64,000 nucleotides of DNA, from positions 21,525 to 85,524 of the forward strand of contig CADEGF010000027.1 in assembly GCA_902826815.1 (NCBI GenBank), in the 5' to 3' direction. Below, in pieces: positions 25,219 to 35,926 of the stretch. The stretch is from an uncultured Mycobacteriaceae bacterium (GTDB lineage: Bacteria > Actinomycetota > Actinomycetes > Mycobacteriales > Mycobacteriaceae). Position numbers and translations under genes: made by a program. The number at the start of each line of letters is the position of its first letter. Position 1 is the stretch's first letter. The notes beneath the pieces are model-generated. The model was not told where the DNA came from, ran no database searches, and worked only from the letters and a program-made list of their open reading frames with translations.

Positions 25219-27822
25219 TTACGCTGACGCGCCAGTGCGAATCATCGCCGCCAAATCCTCGCGGTCCGAAATATCGAGTTTGATGCACGCCCGATAGAGA
25301 TGCCCTTCGACCGTCCGCACCGAAACGACCAGCCGGTCGGCGATCTCCTTGTTGCTCAGGCCTGCGGCCACCAGGTTGGCGATCTCGCGTTCGCGAACGG
25401 TCAACGGCAGCGGATGGGCGGCCAGCTCGAGAGCGGGGGTGCGGATCCCGCCGCACTCCGCGGCGAGCCGGGTCGCGGCGGCTGCCGCCTCCATGCTGCG
25501 GCGACGGTCGTCAGCCGCCTCGAACGCCACCGCCGCCTGCGCTGATGCGTCGGCCGCCGACAACAGGGCACCGATGTGCTCGAATCGCCGGGCGGCCTCA
25601 CACAGCTTCACCGCATCCCGATCGCGAACCGCCGCGGCGTGCGCGGCGATCGTCGACGCCAGCCTGCCGCCGGTGGTCGTGCCGAGATCGGCCAACCGGT
25701 CAAGGCACGTCTGATCGCCGAAGCGCACCGCGTCGTGCAGCGCGAGCATCTCGATCGCGGTCTGCTGGGACTCCGATGCGAGCCGGGCCGCATCGAGCGC
25801 GAGTTCGATTGCGGCGCTGACATTTCCCTCGGCAGCGGCAAGCCAGGACTCGGCGACGCGGAGCTGCGGGGCGAACACCGCGACGTGCTTGCCGCTTCTG
25901 GTGGCCAGCTCGGCCACCATCTTGGCGCCCGCATCTGTTCTGCCAAGCGCACAGTACGACTGCGCGAGCAGCAGGCGCGCGGGGAAGCTCCACGACGCCG
26001 CCGACTCCGATGTCAGCGCCGCCACGGTCTGCTCCATGCGCGACGCGGTGTCGGCGAAGCGGCCGCGCCCCAGTTCGACGGTGCCGACCAGCACGTTGGC
26101 CATCCCCCATGCCAGGTACTGGCCCGCCGAGGTGATGCGCACGATATCGGCGGATCGCTTTGCGGCGGTGTCGAAGTCGCCGCCGAGGACGAGCGCGCGG
26201 ACCTCGCCGAACGCCGTCAGATAGCGAAGCAGGCCGTCGACCTTGTCGTCGATCTGGTGCCCGCGGTCGGCGACCGCCTCCACCTCGTCGCCGCGGCCCA
26301 TCAGCGCGAGTGCAAGGGCGCCGCCGAAGACCGCCCATTCGACGGCTGCGGCCGACGCGTCGGGGCTGGCGAGTACCAGCTTCGACAGCTCGACGGCTTC
26401 GCGGAGTTGGTTCTCGAACAGGCGGGACGCCGAAGCGACGCCTGCGACGACCAGTTTGAGTCCGGGGTGAGCGACCCTGTCGCACAACAGGTCAAGCACT
26501 TCGTCGGCGCCCTCGGCGTCGCCCATCGACCAGTGCAGATTCGCGATCCGCACCAAGCCCCACCGAACCAGCTCGAGTTCGTTCATCTGGTCGGGGTCGA
26601 ACGCGCTGAGAGTCTCCTCGGCCTCCGCCGAGTTCCCCTGCCACAGCAGCGAGCGCGCCAACAGCTCACTGGCCACCAGTCCACCGCCGCGGTTCACCGC
26701 GGCGCGGGCCAACCGTTCGCCGAGCGTCACATTGGTCAGCGCGATCGCATCGCGCGCGGCGGACACCAGCAGGTCGAGTTCGGGTGACTCGTCGCTGTCG
26801 AGGGTCAACTCCGCCAGCCGAATTCGATCCGCGGGCCCCCGCAATGGCTGGCCCTGCAGCGCCCGCACCACCTCGCCGCGCAGCCGTCGCGCCCCGGCCA
26901 TGCCGAGCCGCCTCCGGATGACCTCACCGAACAACGGATGGTTGAAGCTGACCTCGATGCCCTTGTGCACCTCGACGACGCGGACCAGGCCGCGGTTCTC
27001 CGCGTCCTCGACGGCGTCGACCCCGGCGATGTCGCTCAACGTGTCGAGGTCGAGCGGCTCGCAGAACGTCAGCAGTCGCAGCGCGTGCAGCACGTTGTCG
27101 GGCAGTTGGTCGATCCGGCTGTCGAGCAGTGACGCCAGCTCGGAGGTGACGGCCGTGCGGCCACGCAGCTGCCACACCCCGCGGACCTGACGAAGCGTGC
27201 CTGCCTCCAACGCACCCTCGACGAGATGCTTCACGAACAACGCATTGCCGCCCGACGACTCCCACATCAGGTCGGCGGACAGCCCTTCGACCCGGCCGCC
27301 GAGCGCCGATTCGATGAGCGTCACGCACTGGTCCTTGGTGAACGGCATCAGGTGCAGGCGTTGCAGATAGCCGTCCTTCCACAGCGATGTGATCGCGTCT
27401 GGCACCGTTTCGCCGGACCGAACGGTGGCCACGATGCGCACGGAGCCGTCCAGCGCCAGTTGATGCAGCAGCGTTGCCGACAGCTGGTCGAGCAAATGCG
27501 CATCGTCGACGCCGATGACCGAATGCCCTTCGGACAGAATCGTTTCGCGAGCCGCAGCCAGAAATGCGACCGGATCTCGTGAGGTCGCCGCGCCTACCAA
27601 GTGCGCAAACACGCCAAGCGGGATGCTGCGCGCCGATTCGGTGCCCGCGACCCACTGCACCCGCGCGGTGAGCGACTGTGTGACCAAGCGAGCAAGCGTT
27701 GTTTTGCCAACACCGGCGTCTCCGACCAGAACAATGCCGCACACGCCTTGTTGGTCGACGAGCGCTGACCGGATGATCGTGTATTCATCATCGCGCTGAA
27801 CGACCGGCCAATTCTTGGCCAT
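25219..27822 (-). CDS. LuxR-family regulator with N-terminal AAA-type ATPase (LAL-like)
   Basis: 867 residues. Walker [11 protein letters not shown] at 33-42, Walker B-like [10 protein letters not shown] about 100-110, a long helical repeat (TPR-like) middle, and a C-terminal LuxR/GerE helix-turn-helix ([20 protein letters not shown]) in the last 65 residues. This is the architecture of large ATP-binding LuxR regulators that integrate a signal by nucleotide hydrolysis. ATG 27822 is taken from the family-like start [17 protein letters not shown]2235 gene lies upstream on the same strand with 82 bases between. Confidence 0.9.
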   Translation of the reverse strand: MAKNWPVVQRDDEYTIIRSALVDQQGVCGIVLVGDAGVGKTTLARLVTQSLTARVQWVAGTESARSIPLGVFAHLVGAATSRDPVAFLAAARETILSEGHSVIGVDDAHLLDQLSATLLHQLALDGSVRIVATVRSGETVPDAITSLWKDGYLQRLHLMPFTKDQCVTLIESALGGRVEGLSADLMWESSGGNALFVKHLVEGALEAGTLRQVRGVWQLRGRTAVTSELASLLDSRIDQLPDNVLHALRLLTFCEPLDLDTLSDIAGVDAVEDAENRGLVRVVEVHKGIEVSFNHPLFGEVIRRRLGMAGARRLRGEVVRALQGQPLRGPADRIRLAELTLDSDESPELDLLVSAARDAIALTNVTLGERLARAAVNRGGGLVASELLARSLLWQGNSAEAEETLSAFDPDQMNELELVRWGLVRIANLHWSMGDAEGADEVLDLLCDRVAHPGLKLVVAGVASASRLFENQLREAVELSKLVLASPDASAAAVEWAVFGGALALALMGRGDEVEAVADRGHQIDDKVDGLLRYLTAFGEVRALVLGGDFDTAAKRSADIVRITSAGQYLAWGMANVLVGTVELGRGRFADTASRMEQTVAALTSESAASWSFPARLLLAQSYCALGRTDAGAKMVAELATRSGKHVAVFAPQLRVAESWLAAAEGNVSAAIELALDAARLASESQQTAIEMLALHDAVRFGDQTCLDRLADLGTTTGGRLASTIAAHAAAVRDRDAVKLCEAARRFEHIGALLSAADASAQAAVAFEAADDRRRSMEAAAAATRLAAECGGIRTPALELAAHPLPLTVREREIANLVAAGLSNKEIADRLVVSVRTVEGHLYRACIKLDISDREDLAAMIRTGASA

Positions 27823-27904
27823 AACGTGGGACTTTACTCCTGCGCGCCCATCACAGCGGGGTCTTTGCAATCGGTGAATCAGCGCGTGCGGCAGTGCGTT
27901 TGAG

Positions 27905-28960
27905 CTACGACGCGACCGCGGCGAGGTTCTCGGCTTCCGGCGCCAACGTGACTGTGGGGGCGGTGTCGGGCAGCGGCAGTCGCTCGGCGCGGGCGGCCCA
28001 TTCGAGATCCGACCAGACGATGTGCCACGGCAGCCTGCGCCAGTAGTCGGGATTCGCGCGCAGATACACCTCGACGCTGGCGTGCACGAGTGCATCGGTG
28101 GGCACCTTGCGGAACCTCAGCGACCGCGCGCCCTCTGCGAGTGCGTCGCGTTCGGTCGGTGCGGGAATGCGCGGCGCGTGCGTGTCGCCGAGGATGGCGC
28201 CCGCCTTCACCGCGCCGTCGATCATCCAGTCGAGTGTGATGTCCGCCAGCGGCCAGTACGCATTCGGCCCGCCGACGACGTCGCTGTGCGCGCCGCGGAA
28301 CCAGACTTCTTCGATGTCGTCGTCGCGTCCGATCCGGCATTCGCCGAACGGTCCTGCGCCGCCGTCGATGGCGACCGCGTGCCGACCAGTAGTGACGTTC
28401 CCTAGCCAGTCCTTCTCGCAAAGTGGCGGTGTTCCAGGCACTTTCACGGTGTCCCACAGGCCGAGGAAGTGCACCGGCACCGCGACGTCGTCGCGGCCTT
28501 CCAGCGCGCACGCCATGCGATGGATATGCCGCCAGTCGTCGGTCGTCCGACTCTGGGCGGGCAGCGCGTATGCGGCCAACGCGTACTCGACGACGTGGTC
28601 CTCACGGTCGGCCATCATGCCGATGGAGCCGAGCATCCTGGCCAGCGCCCGCGCGCAGTACGCGCCGCGCCCAGCGCCGAGCAGGAAGATCCGATCGCCG
28701 GATTCCCAGTGCTCGGCCAGGTAGAAGTATGCGTCGACGACGGACTCGCGGGCGGCTGCTGCGACGTCGCCGCGCCAGCGGCGGGCAGCGGGGTTGAAAA
28801 TCCTCGGTGAGTTGAGCGCCGCCTCGCCTGCGTCGTACCAAGTGAGCTGACGGTCGCCGTCGGAGTCGTCCAGCAGCCGGAACAGGGTCTCGGCGTTGGT
28901 CGCGTCGCGGGGACCCGGACGGTTATGTGTGCTGTCGAAACACAGGACGAGGTTCTTCAT
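27905..28960 (-). CDS. DUF2235 alpha/beta-hydrolase-like protein lacking the nucleophile Ser
   Basis: 351 residues of the DUF2235/Tle1-related phospholipase family. The N-terminal [13 protein letters not shown] and the His motif [20 protein letters not shown] are typical. In active members the nucleophile elbow reads G-x-S-R-G-A; here it is [12 protein letters not shown], so the Ser is a Gly (codon GGG). The protein may bind rather than hydrolyse its ligand. ATG 28960 has GGGAG 7 bases upstream. Probably transcribed with the LuxR-type gene downstream. Confidence 0.8.
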   Translation of the reverse strand: MKNLVLCFDSTHNRPGPRDATNAETLFRLLDDSDGDRQLTWYDAGEAALNSPRIFNPAARRWRGDVAAAARESVVDAYFYLAEHWESGDRIFLLGAGRGAYCARALARMLGSIGMMADREDHVVEYALAAYALPAQSRTTDDWRHIHRMACALEGRDDVAVPVHFLGLWDTVKVPGTPPLCEKDWLGNVTTGRHAVAIDGGAGPFGECRIGRDDDIEEVWFRGAHSDVVGGPNAYWPLADITLDWMIDGAVKAGAILGDTHAPRIPAPTERDALAEGARSLRFRKVPTDALVHASVEVYLRANPDYWRRLPWHIVWSDLEWAARAERLPLPDTAPTVTLAPEAENLAAVAS

Positions 28961-29165
28961 AGCAAACTCCCTGACCGCACGCCCCACAGTCTGGAGGCGC
29001 TGACAGTGAGAGTTTGCCAGCCGATGGCCGCCGTGTCCTGCGTATCGCGCTACTCGACTTATTCACCCCGCGATATCCGCAGGCGAGTAGCTCGGCTTTC
29101 GCTGTTGCTGTATTCATTCAAGATTGGCCAGTTGGCCCGGATTGTCGCGATACAGAGCAACGCGG

Positions 29166-30365
29166 CTACGCGACGGGCAGCACGACCCCGGGGCTGATCG
29201 GATCGGCGTGCAGTTCGACCGACTCGGGCACCGTGCCCGGCGGCACGTCGTAGGCGAGCCCGACCTGGGCCTCACCACCGGGCGGGAGGTCCACGAAGCC
29301 GCCGCCGACGTAGAAGGTGGCCTGGTCGTCGATGGTGAACTGCTGGCCCGCCGCATTCAGCTTCTGGAAGGTGCCGAGGAACTGACCGGGGTCCGGGCTG
29401 GTGTTCTGCACGGTGAGGCGGACGACGATGTACTCGCCCTGCGCGTCCTTGGTGAGGAAATCGTTCTCGGTACTGGTGACCGTGGTGCCGGATTCGACGC
29501 CGACGACCGTGAATGTCAGCGGGCCGTCCGTCGCACTGCCTGCGGGCGGCGGCGCAAGCGCCGTCTCGGACGCGGTGGTCTCCTCGGACGTCGTCGCCTC
29601 TTCGGTTGTGGTCGTAGATGTTTCGGTGCTGGGTGAGCTGAGGTCGACTGAGTTGGGCTTGTGAATGACGAACGCGTACACGGCGGCGAGGACAAGCACG
29701 ACAAGCAGCGCGGCCACGGCGCCGCCGAAGCCCATCAGGAGCTTGCGGTTGTCGACCGGGACCCGTGGCTCGGTACCCGCCGGTGGCTCGACGAACTGCG
29801 GTTCGGGCGGCGTCGGCGTGGTGGCATCGGCGTACGGCGCCGATTCGGGCGTCGGGTCGCTCCAGTCGCGCAATTGCACCTTCGCCGTCGGCTGCTCGGT
29901 GAGCGGCGGCGGTGGTGCGACGGGCGGCTCGGGCGGTGGTGCGACGGGCGGCTCGGGCGTCGGCTCAGGGGTCGGATCGGGTGTTGACGTGGGCTCGGTG
30001 CGCCAGCTCGGCGTCGCGTCCGGCTCGAGTGGTGGCGGCTCGAACGACCATTCCCGCAGCGGGACCTTGGTCGTCGGCTGTTCGGTCAGTGACTGAGGGT
30101 CGGGCTCGGGCACCGACGGTGGCTCGGACTCGGGCTCGGACGGTGGCTCGGGCTCGGCGTCGGGGGCGCGGTGCGCACCCGAGCCTGCGGGGAATGACGG
30201 TGGGGCCGGCTCGGACGGCGTCGCTGGAGGTTCCGGCGCCGCTGGAGCGACCGGCTGCTGGATGGGTGTCCGGTGCTCGGTCCACGCAAAGCCGTCGTAA
30301 TACCGAAGCTGACCGGCCTGCTCGGGATCGGGATACCAACCAGCGGGGGTGGGTGGTGTCGTCAT
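29166..30365 (-). CDS. DUF2510 / DUF4352 membrane-anchored surface protein
   Basis: 399 residues. DUF2510 motif at the start (PAGWYPDPEQAGQLRYYDGF, then AWTEHR), a long Pro/Glu-rich linker (about 35-205) with two related units LTEQPTTKVPLREW and LTEQPTAKVQLRDW, one membrane helix at about 213-235 (GGAVAALLVVLVLAAVYAFV), a Thr/Glu stalk and a C-terminal DUF4352 immunoglobulin-like domain (LTFTVVGVESG... IVVRLTVQNTS). Likely displays the beta domain outside. Role unknown; the combination is common in actinobacteria and sometimes linked to secretion or envelope stress. Confidence 0.85.
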   Translation of the reverse strand: MTTPPTPAGWYPDPEQAGQLRYYDGFAWTEHRTPIQQPVAPAAPEPPATPSEPAPPSFPAGSGAHRAPDAEPEPPSEPESEPPSVPEPDPQSLTEQPTTKVPLREWSFEPPPLEPDATPSWRTEPTSTPDPTPEPTPEPPVAPPPEPPVAPPPPLTEQPTAKVQLRDWSDPTPESAPYADATTPTPPEPQFVEPPAGTEPRVPVDNRKLLMGFGGAVAALLVVLVLAAVYAFVIHKPNSVDLSSPSTETSTTTTEEATTSEETTASETALAPPPAGSATDGPLTFTVVGVESGTTVTSTENDFLTKDAQGEYIVVRLTVQNTSPDPGQFLGTFQKLNAAGQQFTIDDQATFYVGGGFVDLPPGGEAQVGLAYDVPPGTVPESVELHADPISPGVVLPVA

Positions 30366-30446
30366 CGCGTGGGTTTCCCTCCCGTTTGGGCGCCCGTGGG
30401 CGCTCAGACACGGCGGCGTCGCCGTGGTCAGAACCCTACTTAAAGA

Positions 30447-31157
30447 TCAGCCGCCCATCAGCATTCGCCACTGATCCAAGGTGCTCGCCCGATACACGTA
30501 GTTGGTGCGGCGCACGTCCGACAGCGACGCACTGGGCTCCATCGAGTACCAGTGGCCGGGATACACCGTCGGGTCGCCGGACAACTGGGCGAGCTGCTGC
30601 AGGCTGCGGAACATCTCGTCGACGTCGCCGCCGGGGAAGTCGGTGCGGCCGCAGCCCTCCAGGAACAGCGTGTCGCCGGCGACCAGTCGGCCGTCGAGCA
30701 GGAAGCACTGGCTGCCCGGAGTGTGGCCGGGGGTGTGCAGCAGCTCGATGTCGATGTCGCCGATGTTGACCCTGTCGCCGTGCTCATGCGTGGTGAGGTC
30801 GCTGCGGGAGATGCCGGTGACACGCGAAACCCATTCCGCCTCAAGGCTGTTGACGTGGACGGGTACGCTCTGGCGCTCCAGCAGCTCAGCGAGGCCCTTG
30901 AGCTCGAAGCCCATCATCGTGCCGCCGACGTGGTCGGGGTGGTGATGGGTGACAAGCACACCGGACAGCTTCTGGCCGTCGGCTTCGAGGATGTCGACGA
31001 GGTCTCCTGCGGCGTACGCCGGGTCGACGACGACGGTGTCGCCGGTCTCGCGGTCGCCGATCAGGTAGGAGAAGTTCCGCATCTGCTCGGCGATCGCGTC
31101 GGACTTGGCGAAGTCGCGGCCCGACAGCAGCTGCCGAAAGTACAAGCGTTCGGTCAT
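30447..31157 (-). CDS. MBL-fold metallo-hydrolase (glyoxalase II-like)
   Basis: 236 residues. Metal motif THHHPDH with His71, His73, Asp75 and His76, further ligands in LLHTPGHTPG (His) and VAGDTLFLEGCGRTD (Asp) and YPGHWY near the end. Position matches the gene annotated as glyoxalase II (Rv0634c) in M. tuberculosis; a persulfide dioxygenase or other thioester hydrolase activity is also possible. ATG 31157. The gene precedes the DUF2510 gene on the same strand, 81 bases apart. Confidence 0.88.
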   Translation of the reverse strand: MTERLYFRQLLSGRDFAKSDAIAEQMRNFSYLIGDRETGDTVVVDPAYAAGDLVDILEADGQKLSGVLVTHHHPDHVGGTMMGFELKGLAELLERQSVPVHVNSLEAEWVSRVTGISRSDLTTHEHGDRVNIGDIDIELLHTPGHTPGSQCFLLDGRLVAGDTLFLEGCGRTDFPGGDVDEMFRSLQQLAQLSGDPTVYPGHWYSMEPSASLSDVRRTNYVYRASTLDQWRMLMGG

Positions 31158-31389
31158 GAAGACAGATTAGGTGCGCGGGTGCGGCGGCCCGAGACATGGG
31201 CCGCCCGACGCGGAAAGCAAGCCACGCGCAAAGTCCGCGAATCGGGCGGTAGCGCGTGGGAAGAGGCCGACCCCCGGACCAGGGCCTGGTGTCCGTGTGG
31301 TGTCGATCCTCTTCTGGGACACCCGAATCCGGGCCGCAACCGGCACCCGCTCGACGGCAGGATCACGGAGTTGGGCCGGACGCGAAACC

Positions 31390-32286
31390 TCAGTTTTCGC
31401 GGTGCAGCCGCACCATCCGAGTGGTGCTGCTCTCGTCGAGGTCGGCGACGTCGCTGCGGGACCGCAGGAAATCGCTGAACGAGCGGAAGCCCAACGACTT
31501 CTCGGAGAACGACGGGTCCATCCGCTTCATCTGGGCCTTGACCGCCGAATTGTGCAGCCAGTCGGCGTCGTCCTTCTCGTGTCCGATCCGCAGCGCCCGC
31601 TCCAGCAGGCCCGTCGCGGCCGCCTGCGCATCCGCGGGCTCCGGCTCGTCGTCGTCGGCGGGCACCTTCGACTTCGCGCGTTTGGTGGCCTTCTTGGCAG
31701 GCACGGGCGCGACGGTGGGGATGCCGGGCAGCGCGTCGTAGGTGACGAACTCGTCGCAGGCCGAGGCCAGCGAGCGGCTGCTGGCACCCGCCACCCCGAT
31801 GCCGACGACGTAGCGGCCCAGCCGCTTACACCGCTGCGCGAGCGCGATGTAGTCGGAGTCGCCGCCGACGATCACCACGTGGGTCAGGTCGGGAAGCCGG
31901 AACATGTCCTCCACGGCGTCGACGGCGAGCCGGATGTCGGCGCCGTTCTTGCCGTATGCAGCCGCGGGAAACAGCTGCACGAGATCAACTGCCCTGCCGA
32001 CGAGTTGGCTCTGGTATTCGGCGTTGACGTCGGCCGACCAGTCGGCGTAGGCCCGCGTCAGCACCAGCGTCCCGAACGACGACGCGAAATCGATGATCGC
32101 CCCGATGTCGACGGTGGCCCTCGTCAGCTTGTCCTTCTCCAGGGCCCGCTCCTCGTTTTTGTTCTGGGCGGACTTCCGGAACGAGCCGCGGCCGTGCACC
32201 TGGTCGTAGCGGGAGATGACGATGTTGTCGAAGTCGAGGTAAACCGCGACGCGTGCGGTTTCGGCTGCTGAGCCCGTATCCGGCAT
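31390..32286 (-). CDS. NYN-domain ribonuclease-like protein with C-terminal LOTUS/OST-HTH
   Basis: 298 residues. NYN (PIN-like) nuclease domain at about 12-165: DFDN (18-21) and VIVGGDSDYIALAQRCKRLG provide the acidic residues that bind metal. A charged linker (KKATKRAKSKVPADDDEPEP) follows, then an OST-HTH/LOTUS domain at about 220-290 (DPSFSEKSLGFRSFSDFLRS). LOTUS domains bind RNA (G-quadruplexes), so this is probably an RNA-processing enzyme. ATG 32286. It stands alone on the minus strand upstream of the tRNA genes. Confidence 0.88.
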   Translation of the reverse strand: MPDTGSAAETARVAVYLDFDNIVISRYDQVHGRGSFRKSAQNKNEERALEKDKLTRATVDIGAIIDFASSFGTLVLTRAYADWSADVNAEYQSQLVGRAVDLVQLFPAAAYGKNGADIRLAVDAVEDMFRLPDLTHVVIVGGDSDYIALAQRCKRLGRYVVGIGVAGASSRSLASACDEFVTYDALPGIPTVAPVPAKKATKRAKSKVPADDDEPEPADAQAAATGLLERALRIGHEKDDADWLHNSAVKAQMKRMDPSFSEKSLGFRSFSDFLRSRSDVADLDESSTTRMVRLHREN

Positions 32287-32526
32287 GGGTCTGTCCTATC
32301 ACAGCGGTGACCGGTCACCGGGCCCCTGCAAACCGCCTCGTCCTCGTCGTCGTGGGCGTGACCGCGGTGGTTTTCGACGTGCCGGTGGGAACAGATCCGG
32401 AGTCCATCACGCTGCATGAGGGGCCGTTGTCGGAGGGCGTAGTCGTCGGGCTATTAGCGGTTTGGCGACCTAAACGGCGAGAATGTACCCTCTTTAAGGC
32501 CCTCAAGCATGACTGCGCGGGGTCAG
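32287..32526. other. Intergenic region before tRNA-Thr
   Basis: 240 bases between the divergent NYN gene and tRNA-Thr. No coding frame of quality is seen. It must hold the promoters of both units. Confidence 0.5.
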
Positions 32527-32599
32527 GCCCCCTTAGCTCAGTCGGTAGAGCGTTTCCATGGTAAGGAAAAGGTCAACGGTTCGATTCCGTTAGGGGGCT
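32527..32599 (+). tRNA. tRNA-Thr (anticodon GGT)
   Basis: 73-base cloverleaf: acceptor GCCCCCT/AGGGGGC, D-arm TTAGCTCAGTCGGTAGAG, anticodon stem TTTCC/GGAAA with loop ATGGTAA (GGT), T-arm with GGTTCGATTCC. CCA is not encoded. Confidence 0.97.
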
Positions 32600-32636
32600 C
32601 GGTGGTCGCCAAACTAGTAGTAGGTGGCACCCGGAT

Positions 32637-32710
32637 GGCGGTGTAGCTCAGCTGGTTAGAGCGCACGACTCATAATCGTGAGGTCGGGGGATCGAGTCCC
32701 CCCACCGCTA
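32637..32710 (+). tRNA. tRNA-Met (anticodon CAT), elongator type
   Basis: 74 bases: acceptor GGCGGTG/CACCGCT (first pair G-U), D-arm with AGCTCAGCTGGTTAGAGC, anticodon stem CACGA/TCGTG with loop CTCATAA (CAT), T-loop GATCGAGTCC. Paired acceptor ends argue against initiator tRNA. Confidence 0.95.
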
Positions 32711-32746
32711 CGAGGCAAGAACTAACAGTGAAAGAGGGCAGCTGAC

Positions 32747-32914
32747 GTGGCGTCCAGTACTGACGTAAGGCCGAAGATCACTCTGGCCTGTGAGGTGTGC
32801 AAGCACCGCAACTACATCACCAAGAAGAACCGCAGAAACGATCCCGACCGGCTCGAGATCAAGAAATTCTGCCCGAACTGCGGAAAGCACCAGGCTCACA
32901 AAGAGTCGCGCTGA
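32747..32914 (+). CDS. rpmG: 50S ribosomal protein L33, zinc-binding form
   Basis: 55 residues with the two zinc knuckles CEVC and CPNC of the cysteine-containing (C+) L33. This corresponds to rpmG2 in M. tuberculosis, sitting between the tRNA-Met gene and hadA. GTG 32747 is preceded by AGAGGG. Mycobacteria also have a cysteine-free L33 used under zinc limitation, expected elsewhere. Confidence 0.95.
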   Translation: MASSTDVRPKITLACEVCKHRNYITKKNRRNDPDRLEIKKFCPNCGKHQAHKESR

Positions 32915-32963
32915 CCGACGTCCTTCGGGCGTCTACTGAGAACTTAGGTAGGTTTCACGAGCC

Positions 32964-33452
32964 GTGTCGTCGTCGTTTCTGGACAGCCTGGTCGGGTTGC
33001 ATTACCGCTTTCCCGACTTTTACGAGGTAGGCAGGGAGAAGATCCGCGAATACGCGGGCGCCGTGAAGAACGACGATGAGTCGTTCTTCGATGAGTCGGC
33101 AGCGGACAAGCTCGGATACGACGCCAACCTGGCGCCGCTGACGTTCATCTCCGTCTTCGGCTATCAGGCGCAGCTGGCGATGTTCCATCACCACAACATC
33201 GCGATCAACGACGCCAAGATCGTCCATGTCGACCAGGAGCTCAGGTTCCTGATGCCGATCAAGGCGGGCGACAGGCTCTACTGCGATGTGCACGTGCACT
33301 CGGTCCGGCAGTCGTTCGGTACCGACATCATCGTGAACAAGAGCATCGTGACCAACGACAAAGGCGAAGTAGTACAGGAGACCTTTACGACCCTCGCGGG
33401 CCGGACGGGCCAAGACGGAGAAGAAGGTGGCTTTACTGATGGCACTGCGTGA
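32964..33452 (+). CDS. hadA: (3R)-hydroxyacyl-ACP dehydratase subunit HadA
   Basis: 162 residues, hotdog fold without catalytic residues. HadA pairs with HadB to dehydrate 3-hydroxyacyl-AcpM in the FAS-II cycle that elongates meromycolic chains. The start GTG 32964 yields the family-like N-terminus SSSFLDSLVGLHYRFPDFYE; FDESAADKLGYDANLAPLTF and HVDQELRFLMPIKAGDRL are conserved. It overlaps hadB by 14 bases, showing tight coupling. HadAB is the target of isoxyl and thiacetazone in M. tuberculosis. Confidence 0.97.
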   Translation: MSSSFLDSLVGLHYRFPDFYEVGREKIREYAGAVKNDDESFFDESAADKLGYDANLAPLTFISVFGYQAQLAMFHHHNIAINDAKIVHVDQELRFLMPIKAGDRLYCDVHVHSVRQSFGTDIIVNKSIVTNDKGEVVQETFTTLAGRTGQDGEEGGFTDGTA

Positions 33453-33867
33453 GTTCGATTCGGTGAAGGTGGGTGATCCACTCCCCGAAAAGGTCATCCC
33501 GCTGACCCGGCAGGACCTGGTGAACTATGCGGGCGTCTCGGGCGACCTCAACCCGATCCACTGGGACGACGAGATCGCCAAGCAGGTCGGCCTTGATGTC
33601 GCGATCGCGCACGGCATGCTCACCATGGGCCTCGGCGGCGGCTACGTCACCTCCTGGGTCGGCGACCCGGCCGCGGTGACCGAGTACAACGTCCGCTTCA
33701 CCGCCGTGGTGCCCGTGCCCAACGACGGCGTCGGCGCCGAGATCACGTTCTCCGGCAAGGTGAAATCCGTTGACCCGGAGACGAAGTCGGTCACGATCGC
33801 GCTGTCGGCGACAAGCGGCGGTAAGAAGATCTTCGGCCGCGCAGTTGCAAGCGCGAAGCTGGCCTGA
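33439..33867 (+). CDS. hadB: (3R)-hydroxyacyl-ACP dehydratase subunit HadB (catalytic)
   Basis: 142 residues, nearly the same length and sequence layout as M. tuberculosis HadB. The hydratase-2 motif SGDLNPIHWDD supplies the catalytic Asp36, Asn38 and His41. The C-terminus GGKKIFGRAVASAKLA matches the family. ATG 33439 is preferred over GTG 33427 because it gives the standard MALREF start. It is shared by the HadAB and HadBC complexes. Confidence 0.97.
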   Translation: MALREFDSVKVGDPLPEKVIPLTRQDLVNYAGVSGDLNPIHWDDEIAKQVGLDVAIAHGMLTMGLGGGYVTSWVGDPAAVTEYNVRFTAVVPVPNDGVGAEITFSGKVKSVDPETKSVTIALSATSGGKKIFGRAVASAKLA

Positions 33868-33877
33868 GGTTCTGCAG

Positions 33878-34435
33878 ATGGCCATCAAAACCGACATTCT
33901 TGGAACGGTCTACGACCACCCCGACTACTTCATCATCGGCCGCGAGAAGATCCGCGAGTACGCCACATCGATCAAGTCCGATGACCCGGCGCACTTCGAC
34001 GAGAAGGCCGCCGCCGAGCTCGGTCACCAGGCCCTGGTGGCGCCGCCGACCTTCATCTCGACGCTGGCGCTGATCATGCAGCGCGACTTCTTCCGCAAGG
34101 TCGACACCGGCTTCGAAACCATGCAGATCGTGCAGGTCGACCAGAAATTCCTCTATCACAAGCCGATGCTGGCCGGCGATAAGGTGTTCGGCCGGATGGA
34201 GGTCATCTCGGTCAACGAGCGGTTCGGTGCCGACATCGTCGTGACCAAGAACCTGGCCCTCGACGAGGACGGCGAGCTGTACCTGGAAGCGTTCACCACG
34301 CTGATGGGACACGAGGGCGACGACTCAATATCGCTGAAGTACGACACCGAGACCGGCCAGGTCGTGCGGACGGCGGCCAATGTGGCGCCCGCTGAGCCCA
34401 GGCCCGCGGCCGGCGACGAAGCCAAGGCGGATTAG
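33878..34435 (+). CDS. hadC: (3R)-hydroxyacyl-ACP dehydratase subunit HadC
   Basis: 185 residues, paralogue of HadA (IIGREKIREYATSIKSDDPA against VGREKIREYAGAVKNDDES in HadA). HadC joins HadB to process longer acyl chains at late elongation steps. A C-terminal extension of about 25 residues rich in Ala, Pro and Glu follows the hotdog fold. ATG 33878, 10 bases after hadB. A hairpin region follows before tRNA-Trp. Confidence 0.96.
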   Translation: MAIKTDILGTVYDHPDYFIIGREKIREYATSIKSDDPAHFDEKAAAELGHQALVAPPTFISTLALIMQRDFFRKVDTGFETMQIVQVDQKFLYHKPMLAGDKVFGRMEVISVNERFGADIVVTKNLALDEDGELYLEAFTTLMGHEGDDSISLKYDTETGQVVRTAANVAPAEPRPAAGDEAKAD

Positions 34436-34487
34436 TAACACGGACCTGGGCCGATGTACACTCGGACCTCGGGGTTTTCCCAGTTAA

Positions 34488-34532
34488 GCGCGCTGTCCGT
34501 CGGTTTGGAGATCGGCCGATCGGGGAGCGCGC
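34488..34532 (+). terminator. Inverted repeat upstream of tRNA-Trp
   Basis: GCGCGCT (34488-34494) pairs with AGCGCGC (34526-34532) with a GC-rich, partly self-pairing loop. It could end hadABC transcription before the tRNA-Trp promoter. Confidence 0.4.
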
Positions 34533-34554
34533 AAATTGTGTGAACCGCTGGTGA

Positions 34555-34627
<73 letters not shown>

Positions 34628-34696
34628 CTCAACTGAATACTCGACATACGTGGACACTGGAAGGTGACCCCACAACCAGACGACGAAAGGCATGCG

Positions 34697-35074
34697 GTGA
34701 GCGACGAGCCCGAAGGCAACGGCGCCGTGGTGACGCAGCCGACGCGACCCACCGGCAAGCGGTCGCGGCGCGGCGCCGCAGTCGACGACGACGTCTCGAC
34801 CGGCGCCCAGGAAGCGCCTGCGCTCGATGACGGCGGTAAAGGCAAGAAGAAGAAGACCAAGAAGGCCGGCAAGGGCCCGCGTGGCAACCCCATCGCGTAT
34901 GTCATCAACTACATCCGCGAGGTCATCGCCGAGCTGCGCAAGGTCATCTGGCCGAACCGCAAGCAGATGAGCACCTACACCGTCGTTGTTCTGTTCTTCC
35001 TGGCGTTCATGGTGGCGCTGATCGGGCTGGCCGACCTCGGCGTCGCCAAGCTCGTGATGATGGTGTTCGGCTGA
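34697..35074 (+). CDS. secE: Preprotein translocase subunit SecE
   Basis: 125 residues. A low-complexity, Lys-rich cytoplasmic N-terminus ([16 protein letters not shown]) precedes the conserved amphipathic segment [17 protein letters not shown] and the single C-terminal membrane helix ([20 protein letters not shown]). SecE stabilises SecY in the export channel. GTG 34697 with AAAGG at 34686 gives the start like that of M. tuberculosis SecE; an upstream GTG (34664) is in frame but adds unlikely residues. Confidence 0.95.
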   Translation: MSDEPEGNGAVVTQPTRPTGKRSRRGAAVDDDVSTGAQEAPALDDGGKGKKKKTKKAGKGPRGNPIAYVINYIREVIAELRKVIWPNRKQMSTYTVVVLFFLAFMVALIGLADLGVAKLVMMVFG

Positions 35075-35101
35075 CCCGACTGAGGATATTGAGAGGACTG
35101 A

Positions 35102-35908
<807 letters not shown>

Positions 35909-35926
35909 AGAGGAACACGAAAACCA

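Noticed and set aside
25576-26787. 400-codon plus-strand frame within the LuxR-type gene
   Set aside because: Antisense shadow; the minus strand carries clear ATPase and HTH motifs.
29880-29990. GGCGGCTCGGGCGG-type repeats
   Set aside because: They encode the Pro-rich linker of the DUF2510 protein and are ordinary low complexity.
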